A stretch of DNA of 64,000 bases from assembly GCF_003224335.1 (NCBI RefSeq), contig NZ_QKLF01000005.1, positions 62,001 to 126,000 on the forward strand, given 5' to 3'. How positions within the stretch are numbered: the first letter of the stretch is position 1; each line of letters begins with the position of its first letter. Below the pieces are notes generated by a model. That model ran no database searches. It worked only from the letters and a program-made list of their open reading frames with translations, and was not told the origin of the DNA. The stretch is from Curtobacterium sp. MCJR17_055. Lineage in GTDB: Bacteria > Actinomycetota > Actinomycetes > Actinomycetales > Microbacteriaceae. Positions 52,670 through 62,054 of the stretch are shown piece after piece. The position numbers were made by a program, and so were the translations under genes.

Positions 52670-53632
52670 TCAGCGGCGCGAGCCGCTGCGGAGGAAGAGC
52701 ACGGCGGCACCGGCGACGCCGAGCCAGACCAGCGGCCGCGTGACGCGACGCCGCTTCGCGACCCAGCCGCCGTCGGTCGCGTTGCCCGCATCGGTCGGTG
52801 CGTAGAGGTTCCCGTCGGTGGGCGCCTGCTTGCCGCGCAGGGCGAAGACCTCGACGGCCGGACGAGTGATGCGGTGGAACAGCCACGGCACGATGAACTC
52901 GGCCGGCACGAGCGCGGCCTGGATGCGCCCGACGTAGCGGTTGCGCTTGGGGTGCAGGGCCTCGGCGACGACGGCCTTCGCCGCACGCTGCACGGAGACG
53001 GTCGGGGGCAGCGGGTGCGACGCCTTCTCGGTGTAGTTCGCGCCGTTCTGGTAGATCGGGGTGTCGATCGTCGACGGCAGGACGGCGCCGAAGCGGATGC
53101 GCGTGCCCAGGTGCTCGTCGGCGAGCACGTCCATGAGCCCGAGGGCCGCGTGCTTGCTCGTCACGTAGGCCGACTGGTACGGCGCGGACAGCAGCGACTG
53201 GATGGAGCCGACGAGGACGTACGTGCCCTCACCACGCTGCTTCCAGTGCGGCAGGAGCGCCTTCACGGCGTGGACGTGACCGTGCAGGTTCGTGTCGACG
53301 ACGCGCTTGAACGCCTCGGTCGGGGTCTGCTCGAACAGGCCGTAGACGAACAGCGCGGCGTTGCCGACGAAGACGTCGATGCGGCCGAAGCGGCTGGTGA
53401 CGGTGCCGACGAGGTCGTTCACCTGTCGCTCGTCGGCGACGTCGGTGGGGATGGCGACGGCCTCGGCGCCGAGCTTGCGGCACTCGGCGGCGGCTTCCTC
53501 CAGGCTCTGCTCGCCGCGCGCCGCGAGGACGAGCGTGGCGCCCTGCTTCGCGAACTCGTGCGCAGCAGCCCGGCCGATGCCGCTCGATGCTCCGGTGATG
53601 ACGACGACCTTGCCGCGGAATCGTGAACCCAT
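52670..53632 (-). CDS. Short-chain dehydrogenase/reductase
   Basis: A 320-residue SDR. Cofactor motif VVITGASSGIGRAAA, NAALFVYG in place of NNAG, and the catalytic YVTSK (SAYVTSKHAAL). A C-terminal extension of about 80 residues (FIVPWLFHRITRPAVEVFAL) and a final hydrophobic stretch suggest membrane association. Substrate unknown. GGGAAGAG precedes the ATG. Confidence 0.9.
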   Translation of the reverse strand: MGSRFRGKVVVITGASSGIGRAAAHEFAKQGATLVLAARGEQSLEEAAAECRKLGAEAVAIPTDVADERQVNDLVGTVTSRFGRIDVFVGNAALFVYGLFEQTPTEAFKRVVDTNLHGHVHAVKALLPHWKQRGEGTYVLVGSIQSLLSAPYQSAYVTSKHAALGLMDVLADEHLGTRIRFGAVLPSTIDTPIYQNGANYTEKASHPLPPTVSVQRAAKAVVAEALHPKRNRYVGRIQAALVPAEFIVPWLFHRITRPAVEVFALRGKQAPTDGNLYAPTDAGNATDGGWVAKRRRVTRPLVWLGVAGAAVLFLRSGSRR

Positions 53633-53641
53633 GGCTCTTCC

Positions 53642-54370
53642 CTACCCGGTCGGGGCTGCTGGGGAGCCGAGCGGCGTGTCCCCCGGCCGCGCACCCGGGC
53701 GCTCGGTGGTCCGGGCGGCGCCGGCGGGATCGAGCTCCGCGCGCAGCGAGCGCAGCACCCGCACCAGCACGGGTCGCTTCAGCCCACCGGCGGTGAAGGG
53801 TCGGCCGAGCGTCGTCCGGGGAACGAGCACGACGTGACCGTTCGCGGTGCTCACCCAGATGCCGCAGTCCTGTCGCACCCCCTTGACCACGGTGTTCGCG
53901 AGGCCGAAGGCGCGGATGCGTTCCCACGGCAGCGCGTGCACCGGCCGGGCGTGGTCGGGTGTCCAGCCGTGCAGCCCGGCGTCGTCGACGGTCCAGACCT
54001 CCGGCTTCGGGTCGGCGAACTCCTCGCCGGCGACCGGGGCCGCTGTCTCGACCGGCAGGTGGAACACCGGCCGGCCACCGGCGGCGCGGATCCGGGCGAG
54101 GGTGCGGCTGTCGCGTCGGCCGGATGACCATGCGGCGAGCGCCACTCCGGGTCCGGTGAGGAGCAGGACGACCGGCACGAGGACGGTGACGAAGGCCCCG
54201 CGGCCCTGCACCTCGAAGAGTCGGCGGGTGGCCTCGGGGTGTGCGAACTGCTGCCAGAGCAGGAACGCGCCGAGCGCCGAGACGAGCACCGTGACGAGGA
54301 CGATCCGCCAGGTCGAAGGGACCTCGCCGTCCCGCAGTCGCTGCACCCATCGGTCCCCGTCGTGTTCCAC
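53642..54370 (-). CDS. Unknown membrane protein with PH-like C-terminal domain
   Basis: A 242-residue protein, family not recognised. Two membrane helices (about 22-40 and 58-82) are followed by a soluble domain. WTVDDAGLHGWTPDHARPVH and LPWERIRAFGLANTVVKGV give it the look of a bacterial PH-like domain. GTG start at 54370. The SDR gene starts 9 bp downstream, so the two may be an operon. Confidence 0.65.
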   Translation of the reverse strand: MEHDGDRWVQRLRDGEVPSTWRIVLVTVLVSALGAFLLWQQFAHPEATRRLFEVQGRGAFVTVLVPVVLLLTGPGVALAAWSSGRRDSRTLARIRAAGGRPVFHLPVETAAPVAGEEFADPKPEVWTVDDAGLHGWTPDHARPVHALPWERIRAFGLANTVVKGVRQDCGIWVSTANGHVVLVPRTTLGRPFTAGGLKRPVLVRVLRSLRAELDPAGAARTTERPGARPGDTPLGSPAAPTG

Positions 54371-54446
54371 GGGCCCAGCTTGGCAGCGGGGACGGTCGGC
54401 GTCCGCCGAGGCTGCCGGTGGACGCCGTGCCCCGCATCCGGGCAGG

Positions 54447-56579
54447 TCAGGCGCGGCCGCGGAGTGCTGCGTCCACGGTCCGGCCGAGCGGCCCGACGAG
54501 GGTCGACACGTACGTGCGCGTCAGGTGCTGCGAGTCCCGGTAGACGAGCACGTTGCCGATCACCGCTGGGCAGGACCCGTCCGCGCAGAACCACCGTGTC
54601 ATGTCGGCGACGACCACGCCCGGCGTCGCCCGCGCTGCGTCGACGAGCCGGTCACCGGCGGCGAACGCCCGTCCGGCGCTGATCCGACACGTCCAGCGGG
54701 AGTCGGGGTGCTCGTCGACACAGCGCTGGGCACCGCTGCCGGCGGCCGGGGTGTCCGGGATCGCGACGACGGTGGTCCCCCGTGCGACGAGGGGCTGCCA
54801 GGAGGCCCGGTACCCCTCGAGCGCGCGCCGCGCCGGCTCGGGACCCTCGGGGGTGCCCCGCAGGTCAGCCCGGGACGAGGTGAACACGAGGTCGTACGGT
54901 GCTCCCGCCGCCAAGGACCGGTCGACGGCGTCGTTCCACGCCCCACACCGGGCGCGCTCGTCATCGGACACGTCGGTCCACACCACGTGGGAGAACTCGC
55001 ACCCACCCTTGACCATGAGGTGCAGTTCCCACCCTCGTCGATCGGCGAGGGCGATGAGGGCCGACGACCACTGGTGCGCGTGCGAGTCGCCCACGAGCGC
55101 GACCCGGGTGCCCCCGCGGACTCCGACGACGCAGCTGCGGGCGGCGGTCGCCTCCGCCTGGCAGTCGTCCCACGTGGGGTCGATGTCGTAGGCGGCGGTC
55201 ATGGTCGAAGGGGTGGTCCCCCGGTCCGGGTCTCCGCCGACGGCGCATCCGCTCCCCGGTGCGATGGCGGCGGCTCCCCAGCAGGACCCCGTCGCGGGAC
55301 CGGAGGTCGTCCCCGGAGAGGATCCGGGGGCGCCGCCGAGCTCGGCGGCGAGTGCACGGTCCTCGCGGAGCTGACCGGTCAGCACGGTCCACCCGGCGGT
55401 CGGCGCGAGCAGCACCAGGGCCATGCCCACCGCCACGACGGCGAAGGTGGCCCGTGGGCGGAGGCGGGCGAGCCTCCCGGCCGTCACCGGACGTTCCACG
55501 AGGACGGCGGTGCCGTGCGCGAGCCCCGCGGACAGCAGGACGACCGCGGCGGTACGGACCGGCGACGGCGGGTCGGCGACCCCGACGCGCTCGAGGGCGC
55601 GTGGCAGCAGCAGGACGACGGGCCAGTGCCAGAGGTACAGCGGGTAGGAGACCCGTCCGAGCCAGCGGACGGGCGGCAGCACGGCGAGACGGGCGAGGAC
55701 GCCGGTCTCGGCGCGGGTCACGATGACGATCGCGGTGGCGGCGACGGGCAGGACGGCAACGGTGCCGGGGTAGGGCACGTCCGGGTGGAGGAACACCCCG
55801 CAGGCGACCAGACCGAGCCACCCGGTGGTGGCGAGACCGGTCCGGACCCGGGCTCTGGCGGACGCCGGCCCGGGTGCCGGGACGAGTGCGAGCAGCGCTC
55901 CGACGCCGAACTCCCACGCGCGGGTGTGCGGCCAGAAGTAGGCGGGGGCGGGGTCCGTCGCGGTGAGCACCACGGAGCAGACAGCCGACGCGACGGACAC
56001 GAGTGTGACGACCACCGCCACGGCGGCCAGCTGCGGACGGCCGGACGGTCGCGGGGTGGGGTGCCGTCGTCGCACGAGGCGGACGACCCGCCAGGCGGCG
56101 AGCAGCAGGAGGGGCCACACGACGTAGAACTGTTCCTCGACGCCGAGCGACCAGAAGTGCTCGAACGGGGTCGAGGGGCTGCCGGCGGCCAGGTAGTCGG
56201 TGCTCGCCGCCGCGAGTGCCCAGTTCTCCACGTACCCGACGCTCGCGGCGAGGTGCAGGCCGAGGCCCGGCCAGTCCTCCCGCGGGGACAGCAGCCACGA
56301 TGCCAGCGCGGTGACGGCGAGGACGACGAGCGCCGACGGGACGAGCCGACGCGCCCGGCGTGCCCAGAAGCCCGGCAGGTCGACGCCGTCGCGGGCCTGC
56401 AGTTCGCGGACGAGCTGCCCGGTGATCAGGAAGCCCGACACCACGAAGAAGGCGTCTACCCCCACGAACCCGCCCCGGACCACCCCGGCGTCGAGGTGGT
56501 AGCCGACCACGAGCACGACGGCCAGGGCGCGGATCGCGTGGACGTCGGTGCGGAAGGGTCCGTGCTGCGGCGAGGGCAT
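54447..56579 (-). CDS. Membrane acyltransferase of the OafA/YrhL type fused to SGNH domain
   Basis: A 710-residue protein. The N-terminal 370 residues form the acyltransferase-3 domain, with HAIRALAVVLVVGYHLD (catalytic His), GFVGVDAFFVVSGFLI and FWSLGVEEQFYVVWPL in about ten helices. The C-terminus is a periplasmic-side SGNH hydrolase-like domain with VALVGDSHAHQW and the Asp/His of YRDSQHLTRTY. Such proteins O-acetylate surface glycans. ATG at 56579 (a GTG one codon earlier is equally possible). Confidence 0.92.
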   Translation of the reverse strand: MPSPQHGPFRTDVHAIRALAVVLVVGYHLDAGVVRGGFVGVDAFFVVSGFLITGQLVRELQARDGVDLPGFWARRARRLVPSALVVLAVTALASWLLSPREDWPGLGLHLAASVGYVENWALAAASTDYLAAGSPSTPFEHFWSLGVEEQFYVVWPLLLLAAWRVVRLVRRRHPTPRPSGRPQLAAVAVVVTLVSVASAVCSVVLTATDPAPAYFWPHTRAWEFGVGALLALVPAPGPASARARVRTGLATTGWLGLVACGVFLHPDVPYPGTVAVLPVAATAIVIVTRAETGVLARLAVLPPVRWLGRVSYPLYLWHWPVVLLLPRALERVGVADPPSPVRTAAVVLLSAGLAHGTAVLVERPVTAGRLARLRPRATFAVVAVGMALVLLAPTAGWTVLTGQLREDRALAAELGGAPGSSPGTTSGPATGSCWGAAAIAPGSGCAVGGDPDRGTTPSTMTAAYDIDPTWDDCQAEATAARSCVVGVRGGTRVALVGDSHAHQWSSALIALADRRGWELHLMVKGGCEFSHVVWTDVSDDERARCGAWNDAVDRSLAAGAPYDLVFTSSRADLRGTPEGPEPARRALEGYRASWQPLVARGTTVVAIPDTPAAGSGAQRCVDEHPDSRWTCRISAGRAFAAGDRLVDAARATPGVVVADMTRWFCADGSCPAVIGNVLVYRDSQHLTRTYVSTLVGPLGRTVDAALRGRA

Positions 56580-56755
56580 CACCGGCGACGGTAGGCAGGA
56601 CGGGTGAACGGCAGGCGACGCGGGCGGCGTCCGCGCCGTGCCGGTCAGGACCGTGCGACCGTCGGTGCGGTCGCGTCCGACGGCTCGGTGCGGGATCCGG
56701 CGATCAAACGGACGCCCGGTTGACCCCTCCGGAGGTCGTGCACGAGAGTGAAGCG

Positions 56756-57217
56756 ATGCTCTCCCTCGTCTACATGTCCGTCGCCGTCGACGACCTCACC
56801 GACGCGCAGCTCGTCGACCTGCTGCGGGACGCCCGCCTGAAGAACGACGCGCTCGGCGTCTCCGGGCTCCTCGTCGCCAAGGAGGGACGCTTCATGCAGG
56901 TCCTCGAGGGGCCGGCGTGGAGCGTCGAGGACCGCTTCGGCGCGATCCAGCGCGACCCCCGCCACACCGACGTCCGTTCGCTCAGCCGCGAGGAGATCGA
57001 CACGCGCCGCTTCGACGGCTGGTCGATGGCCTTCGGCACCCCCTCCGACGTCGAGGTCCGCGACGAGCCCGGCTTCAGCGACTTCCTGCAGCGACGCGGT
57101 GGTCTGCCGGCCGGGCTCTCCGGGTCACCGGCGGACTGGCTCCTCCGGTGGTTCCGCGGTCGGCAGTTGCAGGACACCCCGCTCGAGGCCGTCTCGCTGG
57201 GACGCCACGCCGCCTGA
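56756..57217 (+). CDS. Short BLUF blue-light photoreceptor
   Basis: A 153-residue BLUF protein. The flavin-network residues are present: Tyr6 (LVYMS), Asn30 (LKNDALGVSG), Gln48 (RFMQVLEG), and Trp89/Met91 (GWSMAF). It has no output domain, only a C-terminal helix pair, so it must signal by protein contact. No obvious partner lies nearby; the next gene is an APC permease. ATG at 56756 matches BLUF starts. Confidence 0.92.
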   Translation: MLSLVYMSVAVDDLTDAQLVDLLRDARLKNDALGVSGLLVAKEGRFMQVLEGPAWSVEDRFGAIQRDPRHTDVRSLSREEIDTRRFDGWSMAFGTPSDVEVRDEPGFSDFLQRRGGLPAGLSGSPADWLLRWFRGRQLQDTPLEAVSLGRHAA

Positions 57218-57253
57218 CACCGGGCAACGCCCCGTTCACCCGGCTGTGGCACG

Positions 57254-58525
57254 GTGACGGACGTGCACCACGCTCCCCTGACCGGCCCCCTGGCCCGTCG
57301 TCTCCGGTTGTCCGACGCCGTCACGATCGGTCTCGGCTCGATGATCGGCGCCGGCGTGTTCGCGGCGTTCGCCCCCGCGGCCGCCGCTGCCGGGACGGGG
57401 CTGTTCCCCGCCCTCGTCCTGGCGGGCGTCGTCGCCTTCTGCAACGCCACCTCGTCGGCGCAGCTGGCAGCCCGGTACCCGACGTCCGGCGGCGCCTACG
57501 TGTCCGGGCGGGAGCGACTCGGGCCGTGGGCCGGCTTCGCCGCGGGATGGGGCTTCGTGATCAGCAAGACCGCGAGTTCGGCGGCGATGGCGATCACCTT
57601 CGCCGCCTACGTCGTACCGGAGCCGTGGCAGAAGCCCGTCGCGATCGCCGCGGTCGTGGTGCTCACGGTCGTGAACACGTTCGGCATCACGCGGACGGCG
57701 CTGCTCACGCGCGTGCTCGTCAGCGTCTCGCTCGTCGCGCTGACCGTCGTGGTCGTGATCGGCACGACCTCGACCGGGTCGACCGCGGCGGACCCGGGTA
57801 CGCCCGCGGCACCGCTCGGCGTCCTGCAGGCCGCCGGGTTCCTGTTCTTCGCCTTCGCCGGCTACGCCCGCATCGCCACGCTCGGGGAAGAGGTCGTCGA
57901 CCCCGCCCGGACCATCCCGCGGGCCGTGGTGACCGCGTTGACGATCACGCTCGTCGTCTACGCGCTCGTCGCGGTCGCGACCGTGCACGCGCTCGGGCCG
58001 GGAGGCACGGCCTCCTCCGCCGCGCCCCTCCGGTCCGTCGTCGACACCGCCGGACTGCCGTGGCCGGGCGTCGTCGTGCAGGTCGGGGCGGCGGCCGCGT
58101 CGCTCGGCGCGCTCCTCGCGATGATCGCCGGCGTCGGCCGGACCAGTCTGGCGATGGCGCGGAACCGGGACCTGCCCGGCTGGTTCGCCGCCGTGCACCC
58201 GCGCTGGCAGGTGCCGGCACGGGCGGAACTCGCCATCGGCGTCGCCGTGTGCGTGCTCGTCGCCGTCACCGACCTGCGCGGGGCGATCGGCTTCTCGTCC
58301 TTCGGCGTCCTGCTGTACTACGCCGTCGCGAACGTGGCCGCGTGGACGCAGGAGCGGCAGGACCGGCGGTACCCGCGCCTCCTGGCCGTCGTCGGCGTGG
58401 TGGGGTGCGTCGTCCTCGTCGCCGCGCTGCCGCTCACCTCGATCGTCGGCGGTGTGGCCGTGACGGCGGTCGGCCTGGCGTACCGGGCCGGGCGGCTCGC
58501 GCTGGCGCGACGGCGGGTGCGCTGA
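57254..58525 (+). CDS. APC-superfamily amino-acid permease
   Basis: A 423-residue permease with about twelve helices. The first helix has the glycine-rich VTIGLGSMIGAGVFAAF, and helix 6 has GFLFFAFAGYARIATLGEEV, both typical of APC transporters of the cationic or broad amino-acid type. Substrate not readable. GTG start at 57254, 36 bp after the BLUF gene; co-transcription is possible. Confidence 0.88.
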   Translation: MTDVHHAPLTGPLARRLRLSDAVTIGLGSMIGAGVFAAFAPAAAAAGTGLFPALVLAGVVAFCNATSSAQLAARYPTSGGAYVSGRERLGPWAGFAAGWGFVISKTASSAAMAITFAAYVVPEPWQKPVAIAAVVVLTVVNTFGITRTALLTRVLVSVSLVALTVVVVIGTTSTGSTAADPGTPAAPLGVLQAAGFLFFAFAGYARIATLGEEVVDPARTIPRAVVTALTITLVVYALVAVATVHALGPGGTASSAAPLRSVVDTAGLPWPGVVVQVGAAAASLGALLAMIAGVGRTSLAMARNRDLPGWFAAVHPRWQVPARAELAIGVAVCVLVAVTDLRGAIGFSSFGVLLYYAVANVAAWTQERQDRRYPRLLAVVGVVGCVVLVAALPLTSIVGGVAVTAVGLAYRAGRLALARRRVR

Positions 58526-58600
58526 GCACCGCCGGTCCGGGCGGCTGCGGCCTCCTCCCACGCGCTGCCGCCTGGCGGCCGCCGCCGATCGGTCGACGTG

Positions 58601-59782
58601 TCAGTGCGCGGCGACGGGGACGCTCTGCGCCCGGGCACCCCGCGGAGAGGCGACCTCGAGCGTCACCACCACGGCCGCGACGAGCAGGGCGGTGACCGGC
58701 AGCGACACCGCCGGGACCGCGATCGAGGCGAGCACCGCGACCGACAGCACGACGACGGCCGTGTTCGCCCGCTGCGGCAGTGACGGTCGGATGGCGAGCG
58801 CCCAGATGGACAGCACGAACAGCGCGACCGGGACGGCGACGGTCGCGGCGACGGCGACGGAGCTCAGGTGCACCCGACCGTCGTCGGCGAGCACCGCGAC
58901 CTCGATCCCCGCCGGCAACGCACCCGCGGCCGCGAAGACGAGGTAGTGCCCGTAGCCGAACACGAGCGCCGACCGCAGGTCACGGATGTGGTCGTGCTGC
59001 TCGCGCGAGAAGTAGATCCACCACATCCCGACGGTGATGACCAGTCCGCAGCCCGCGAGGGTGAGCAGGGAGCCGAGGTGCTCGGTGTGCTCGATGGCGT
59101 CGATCACGGCGTTCGCCGATGCGAGCAGCCCCTCGCCGAGGACGATGAGCGTGAACAGCGAGTACCGCTCCGCCAGGTGGTGGGTGTGCCACGGCGTCGT
59201 CTCCGACCGCGACTCGACCCAGACCGGCACGAGCAGTTCGCCGAGGATGAGCAACGGCGCCGCGAACGGCCGCAGGTCGTGCGGCAGGGCGAGCGACGCG
59301 ACCCAGAGGACCTGGACGCCGGTGACGCCCACGGCGTACCGGACGGCGCTCGGTCGGTAGCGCGCCGACGACACCGCGGCCCGGACCCACTGGCCGACGA
59401 GCGCCAGCCGCATGACCACGTACCCGGTGATCCCGACCGTGAAGTCGCCGTCGACCATGACGGCGTGCACCCCGGCGGCGAGGACGAGCACGCCCGCCAT
59501 CTGGACCACCGTCATCACCCGGTACAGCCAGTCGTCGGTGTCGAACGAGGTGGCGAACCACGTGAAGTTCATCCACGCCCACCAGATCGAGAAGAACACC
59601 AGGCCGTACGACAGGACCGCCGACGTCACCTCGCCCTCCGCCTCGATCTCGTGCAGGTCCGTCGCCGCGAGGCCGACCGCGACCACGAACACCAGGTCGA
59701 ACAGCAGCTCCAGGGGGCTCGCGGCACGGTGCCGCTGGGTCGGGTCGCGGGGGACCATCCGCCGCAGACCGATCGTCGTCAC
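58601..59782 (-). CDS. Low temperature requirement protein A (LtrA)
   Basis: A 393-residue membrane protein with around ten helices. SPLELLFDLVFVVAV and HHLAERYSLFTLIVLGEGLL are the LtrA signatures. The role is unknown; first named from cold growth in Listeria. It starts 26 bp downstream of the response regulator stop and could share its transcript. Confidence 0.9.
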   Translation of the reverse strand: MTTIGLRRMVPRDPTQRHRAASPLELLFDLVFVVAVGLAATDLHEIEAEGEVTSAVLSYGLVFFSIWWAWMNFTWFATSFDTDDWLYRVMTVVQMAGVLVLAAGVHAVMVDGDFTVGITGYVVMRLALVGQWVRAAVSSARYRPSAVRYAVGVTGVQVLWVASLALPHDLRPFAAPLLILGELLVPVWVESRSETTPWHTHHLAERYSLFTLIVLGEGLLASANAVIDAIEHTEHLGSLLTLAGCGLVITVGMWWIYFSREQHDHIRDLRSALVFGYGHYLVFAAAGALPAGIEVAVLADDGRVHLSSVAVAATVAVPVALFVLSIWALAIRPSLPQRANTAVVVLSVAVLASIAVPAVSLPVTALLVAAVVVTLEVASPRGARAQSVPVAAH

Positions 59783-59808
59783 GTCACGCCTCCTCGGTCG
59801 TGGGCACG

Positions 59809-60480
59809 TCAGCGCGTCTCGCGCAAGTAGGTGAGCACCGCACGGACCCGTCGGTTCGCGTCGTCCGGTGCGAGGTCGAGCTTGGTGAAGACGTTGCCGA
59901 CGTGCTTCGCGACCGCGGCGTCCGACAGGTGCAGCTCGCGGGCGATGTCGGCGTTCGCGGCTCCCTCGGCCATGAGCGTCAGGACCGTGGTCTCGCGTGC
60001 CGTCAACCGGGCCAGCGGGCTGTCGGTCGTCCGACCACGGGCGAGGTGGCGCACGACGTCCGGATCGACGACCACCCCGCCGTCCGCCACCGTCTCGAGC
60101 GACCGGAGGAAGGCGGCGACCTTCCCGACGCGGTCCTTGAGCAGGTACCCGACCCCGCCGCGTCCGTCGTCGAGCAGGTCCTGCACGTACGCGCCCGCGA
60201 CGACCTGCGACAGCACGACGACGGGCAGGTCGGGGTGCTCGCGGCGGAGCGCGATCGCGGCGCGGAGGCCGTCGTCGGTCCCGGACGGCGGCATCCGGAC
60301 GTCGGTGAGCACGAGGTCCGGCCGCTCCCCCGCCGCGGCGAGCGCCGAGACACCCTGGACCAGGGCGCCGGCGTCCGCCGCGGTGCCGACCACGGTGTGA
60401 CCGGAGCGCTCCAGCAGACTGACCAGGCCCTCCCGGAGGAGCACGGCGTCCTCCGCCACGAAGATCTTCACGAGCGCCAT
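59809..60480 (-). CDS. NarL-type response regulator
   Basis: A 223-residue regulator. The receiver domain has acidic EDAVLLREG and the phosphoacceptor Asp60 in DLVLTDVRMP. The C-terminal LuxR-type helix-turn-helix is LTARETTVLTLMAEGAANAD followed by HLSDAAVAKHVGNVFTKL. It overlaps the kinase gene by 13 bp and should be its cognate partner. Confidence 0.94.
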   Translation of the reverse strand: MALVKIFVAEDAVLLREGLVSLLERSGHTVVGTAADAGALVQGVSALAAAGERPDLVLTDVRMPPSGTDDGLRAAIALRREHPDLPVVVLSQVVAGAYVQDLLDDGRGGVGYLLKDRVGKVAAFLRSLETVADGGVVVDPDVVRHLARGRTTDSPLARLTARETTVLTLMAEGAANADIARELHLSDAAVAKHVGNVFTKLDLAPDDANRRVRAVLTYLRETR

Positions 60481-61799
60481 CGAACCACGTCGGGACGGTC
60501 CCGCAGGTGCTCGCCGTGCGTCGGCACGCTGAACCGCAGCACGGTCGGGCCGCCGACGGGGCTCTCGACGTGGAACGACCCGCCGAGGACGGCCGCGCGT
60601 TCCCGGAGTCCGTCCAGGCCGCCTCCGGGCGAGGACACGGCTCCCCCGACGCCGTCGTCCGCGACCTCGAGCCAGAACCGGTCGTCGGTGGTCCCGGCGG
60701 TCACCTGCACGGTGGCCGCCCCGCCGTGTCGACCGGCGTTCGTCAGTGCCTCGCTCACGACGAAGTAGGCCGCGGTCTCGACCCGTGCGGGCGGTCGGAC
60801 CGGCAGGTCGACGGCCACGCGCACGGCCAGCGGGGAGCGCGCGGCGAGTTCGTCGACGGCGGCGCCGAGACCGTGGTCGACGAGGACGCGGGGGTGGATC
60901 CCGCGGATGGTCGCGCGCAGGGCGTCGACGGCGTCGTCGACGTTGCCGCTGATGCGGTCGAGGGCCTGCCGCAGGGTGCCGAGGTCCCGGCCGTCCCGCT
61001 CGGCGGCGTCGAGGTCGACCGCGAGCAGACCGATGTTCATCGACAGGATCGTCAGCTGCTGCTGTGCGCCGTCGTGCAGGTCGCGTTCGATGCGTCGCCG
61101 CTCGGCGTCGAACCCGTCGAGGAGCGCCCGCCGCGAGTCGGTGAGTTCCTCGACGCGGTGTTCGAGTTCGCCGGTCCGGTCGCCGAGGAGTGCCCGGGCG
61201 ACCAGGTCGTGTGCGGTCGCGAGGGCGGTGACCGCGTACAGCAGGACGACGAGCACGACGAGGGCGCCCGCGAGCTCCACGGGTGGGCTGAGCCGGAGGC
61301 CGTCGAGCCAGGTCCGGACGACGTCGTCGTCCTGCAGGCGCGCCCCGGTGGCGGCCCCCACGGCGACGCCGACGCTGACGAGGGTCAGGACGACCAGTGC
61401 GAAGCCGATCCCGGCGACCAGGAGGAACACGGGCAGGTAGCCGAGTTCGGACCAGGCGAGCGGGTCGCGGAACCGTCCACGCAGGGTGGTGTGGCGGACC
61501 CGTCCGGACGACCGGGGGTCCGGGATGCGGGGCAGTCCGAGCACGACCGGCAGGCGGCGACCGACCCGGGCGACCGTGACGGCCCAGACGGGGGCGAGGA
61601 ACCAGGTGGCCACGACGGGTGCGACGACGACGAGTCCGAGCGCCGCGGTGAGGGTGACGTCGAGCAGCGCTCGCCACGGCGTGCCCGACAGGAGGAACGT
61701 CCACGGCGGGACGGTCCACGCCGGCCCGGTCGACGGCCCGGTCCGACGGGGCGGGGCGCCCGTGCGCGTCGGTGGATCGGTCCGGTCCGTGCTCGTCAC
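60468..61799 (-). CDS. NarL-type sensor histidine kinase
   Basis: A 443-residue HisKA_3 kinase. Four hydrophobic segments (about 42-68, 121-150, 178-200) are followed by the dimerisation motif ERRRIERDLHDGAQQQLTIL with the phosphoacceptor His242. The ATPase domain has VVSEALTNAGRHG (N box) and VADDGVGGAVSSPGGGLDGL. No periplasmic sensor of size, so it probably senses membrane state, as in the DesK/LiaS group. GTG start. Confidence 0.93.
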   Translation of the reverse strand: MTSTDRTDPPTRTGAPPRRTGPSTGPAWTVPPWTFLLSGTPWRALLDVTLTAALGLVVVAPVVATWFLAPVWAVTVARVGRRLPVVLGLPRIPDPRSSGRVRHTTLRGRFRDPLAWSELGYLPVFLLVAGIGFALVVLTLVSVGVAVGAATGARLQDDDVVRTWLDGLRLSPPVELAGALVVLVVLLYAVTALATAHDLVARALLGDRTGELEHRVEELTDSRRALLDGFDAERRRIERDLHDGAQQQLTILSMNIGLLAVDLDAAERDGRDLGTLRQALDRISGNVDDAVDALRATIRGIHPRVLVDHGLGAAVDELAARSPLAVRVAVDLPVRPPARVETAAYFVVSEALTNAGRHGGAATVQVTAGTTDDRFWLEVADDGVGGAVSSPGGGLDGLRERAAVLGGSFHVESPVGGPTVLRFSVPTHGEHLRDRPDVVRWRS

Positions 61800-62054
61800 C
61801 CGCCCACGGTAGGGCGCGGAGGCGCACCACCACCAGGGTGACGGCGACCGGTCGACGGTGGAGTCGGCTCCACCACGGGAGTCCGGCCCCCACCCGTGTG
61901 CGTGACCCCGGACGCCGTCAGGATCCAGGACGTGGGACCGCTGACGGATCGTCGAGCCCTGCCGATCAGTCCGGGTGCAGGTCCCGCACCACAGCCCCAG
62001 CCGAGCACCGCGGAGTCCGCCGTGTCCGGCCCGCCCCTCCGACAGGAGTCCCCG

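Noticed and set aside
53847-56594. Long plus-strand open frame opposite the OafA-type gene
   Set aside because: Gly/Arg/Asp low-complexity shadow; the minus-strand acyltransferase has clear motifs.
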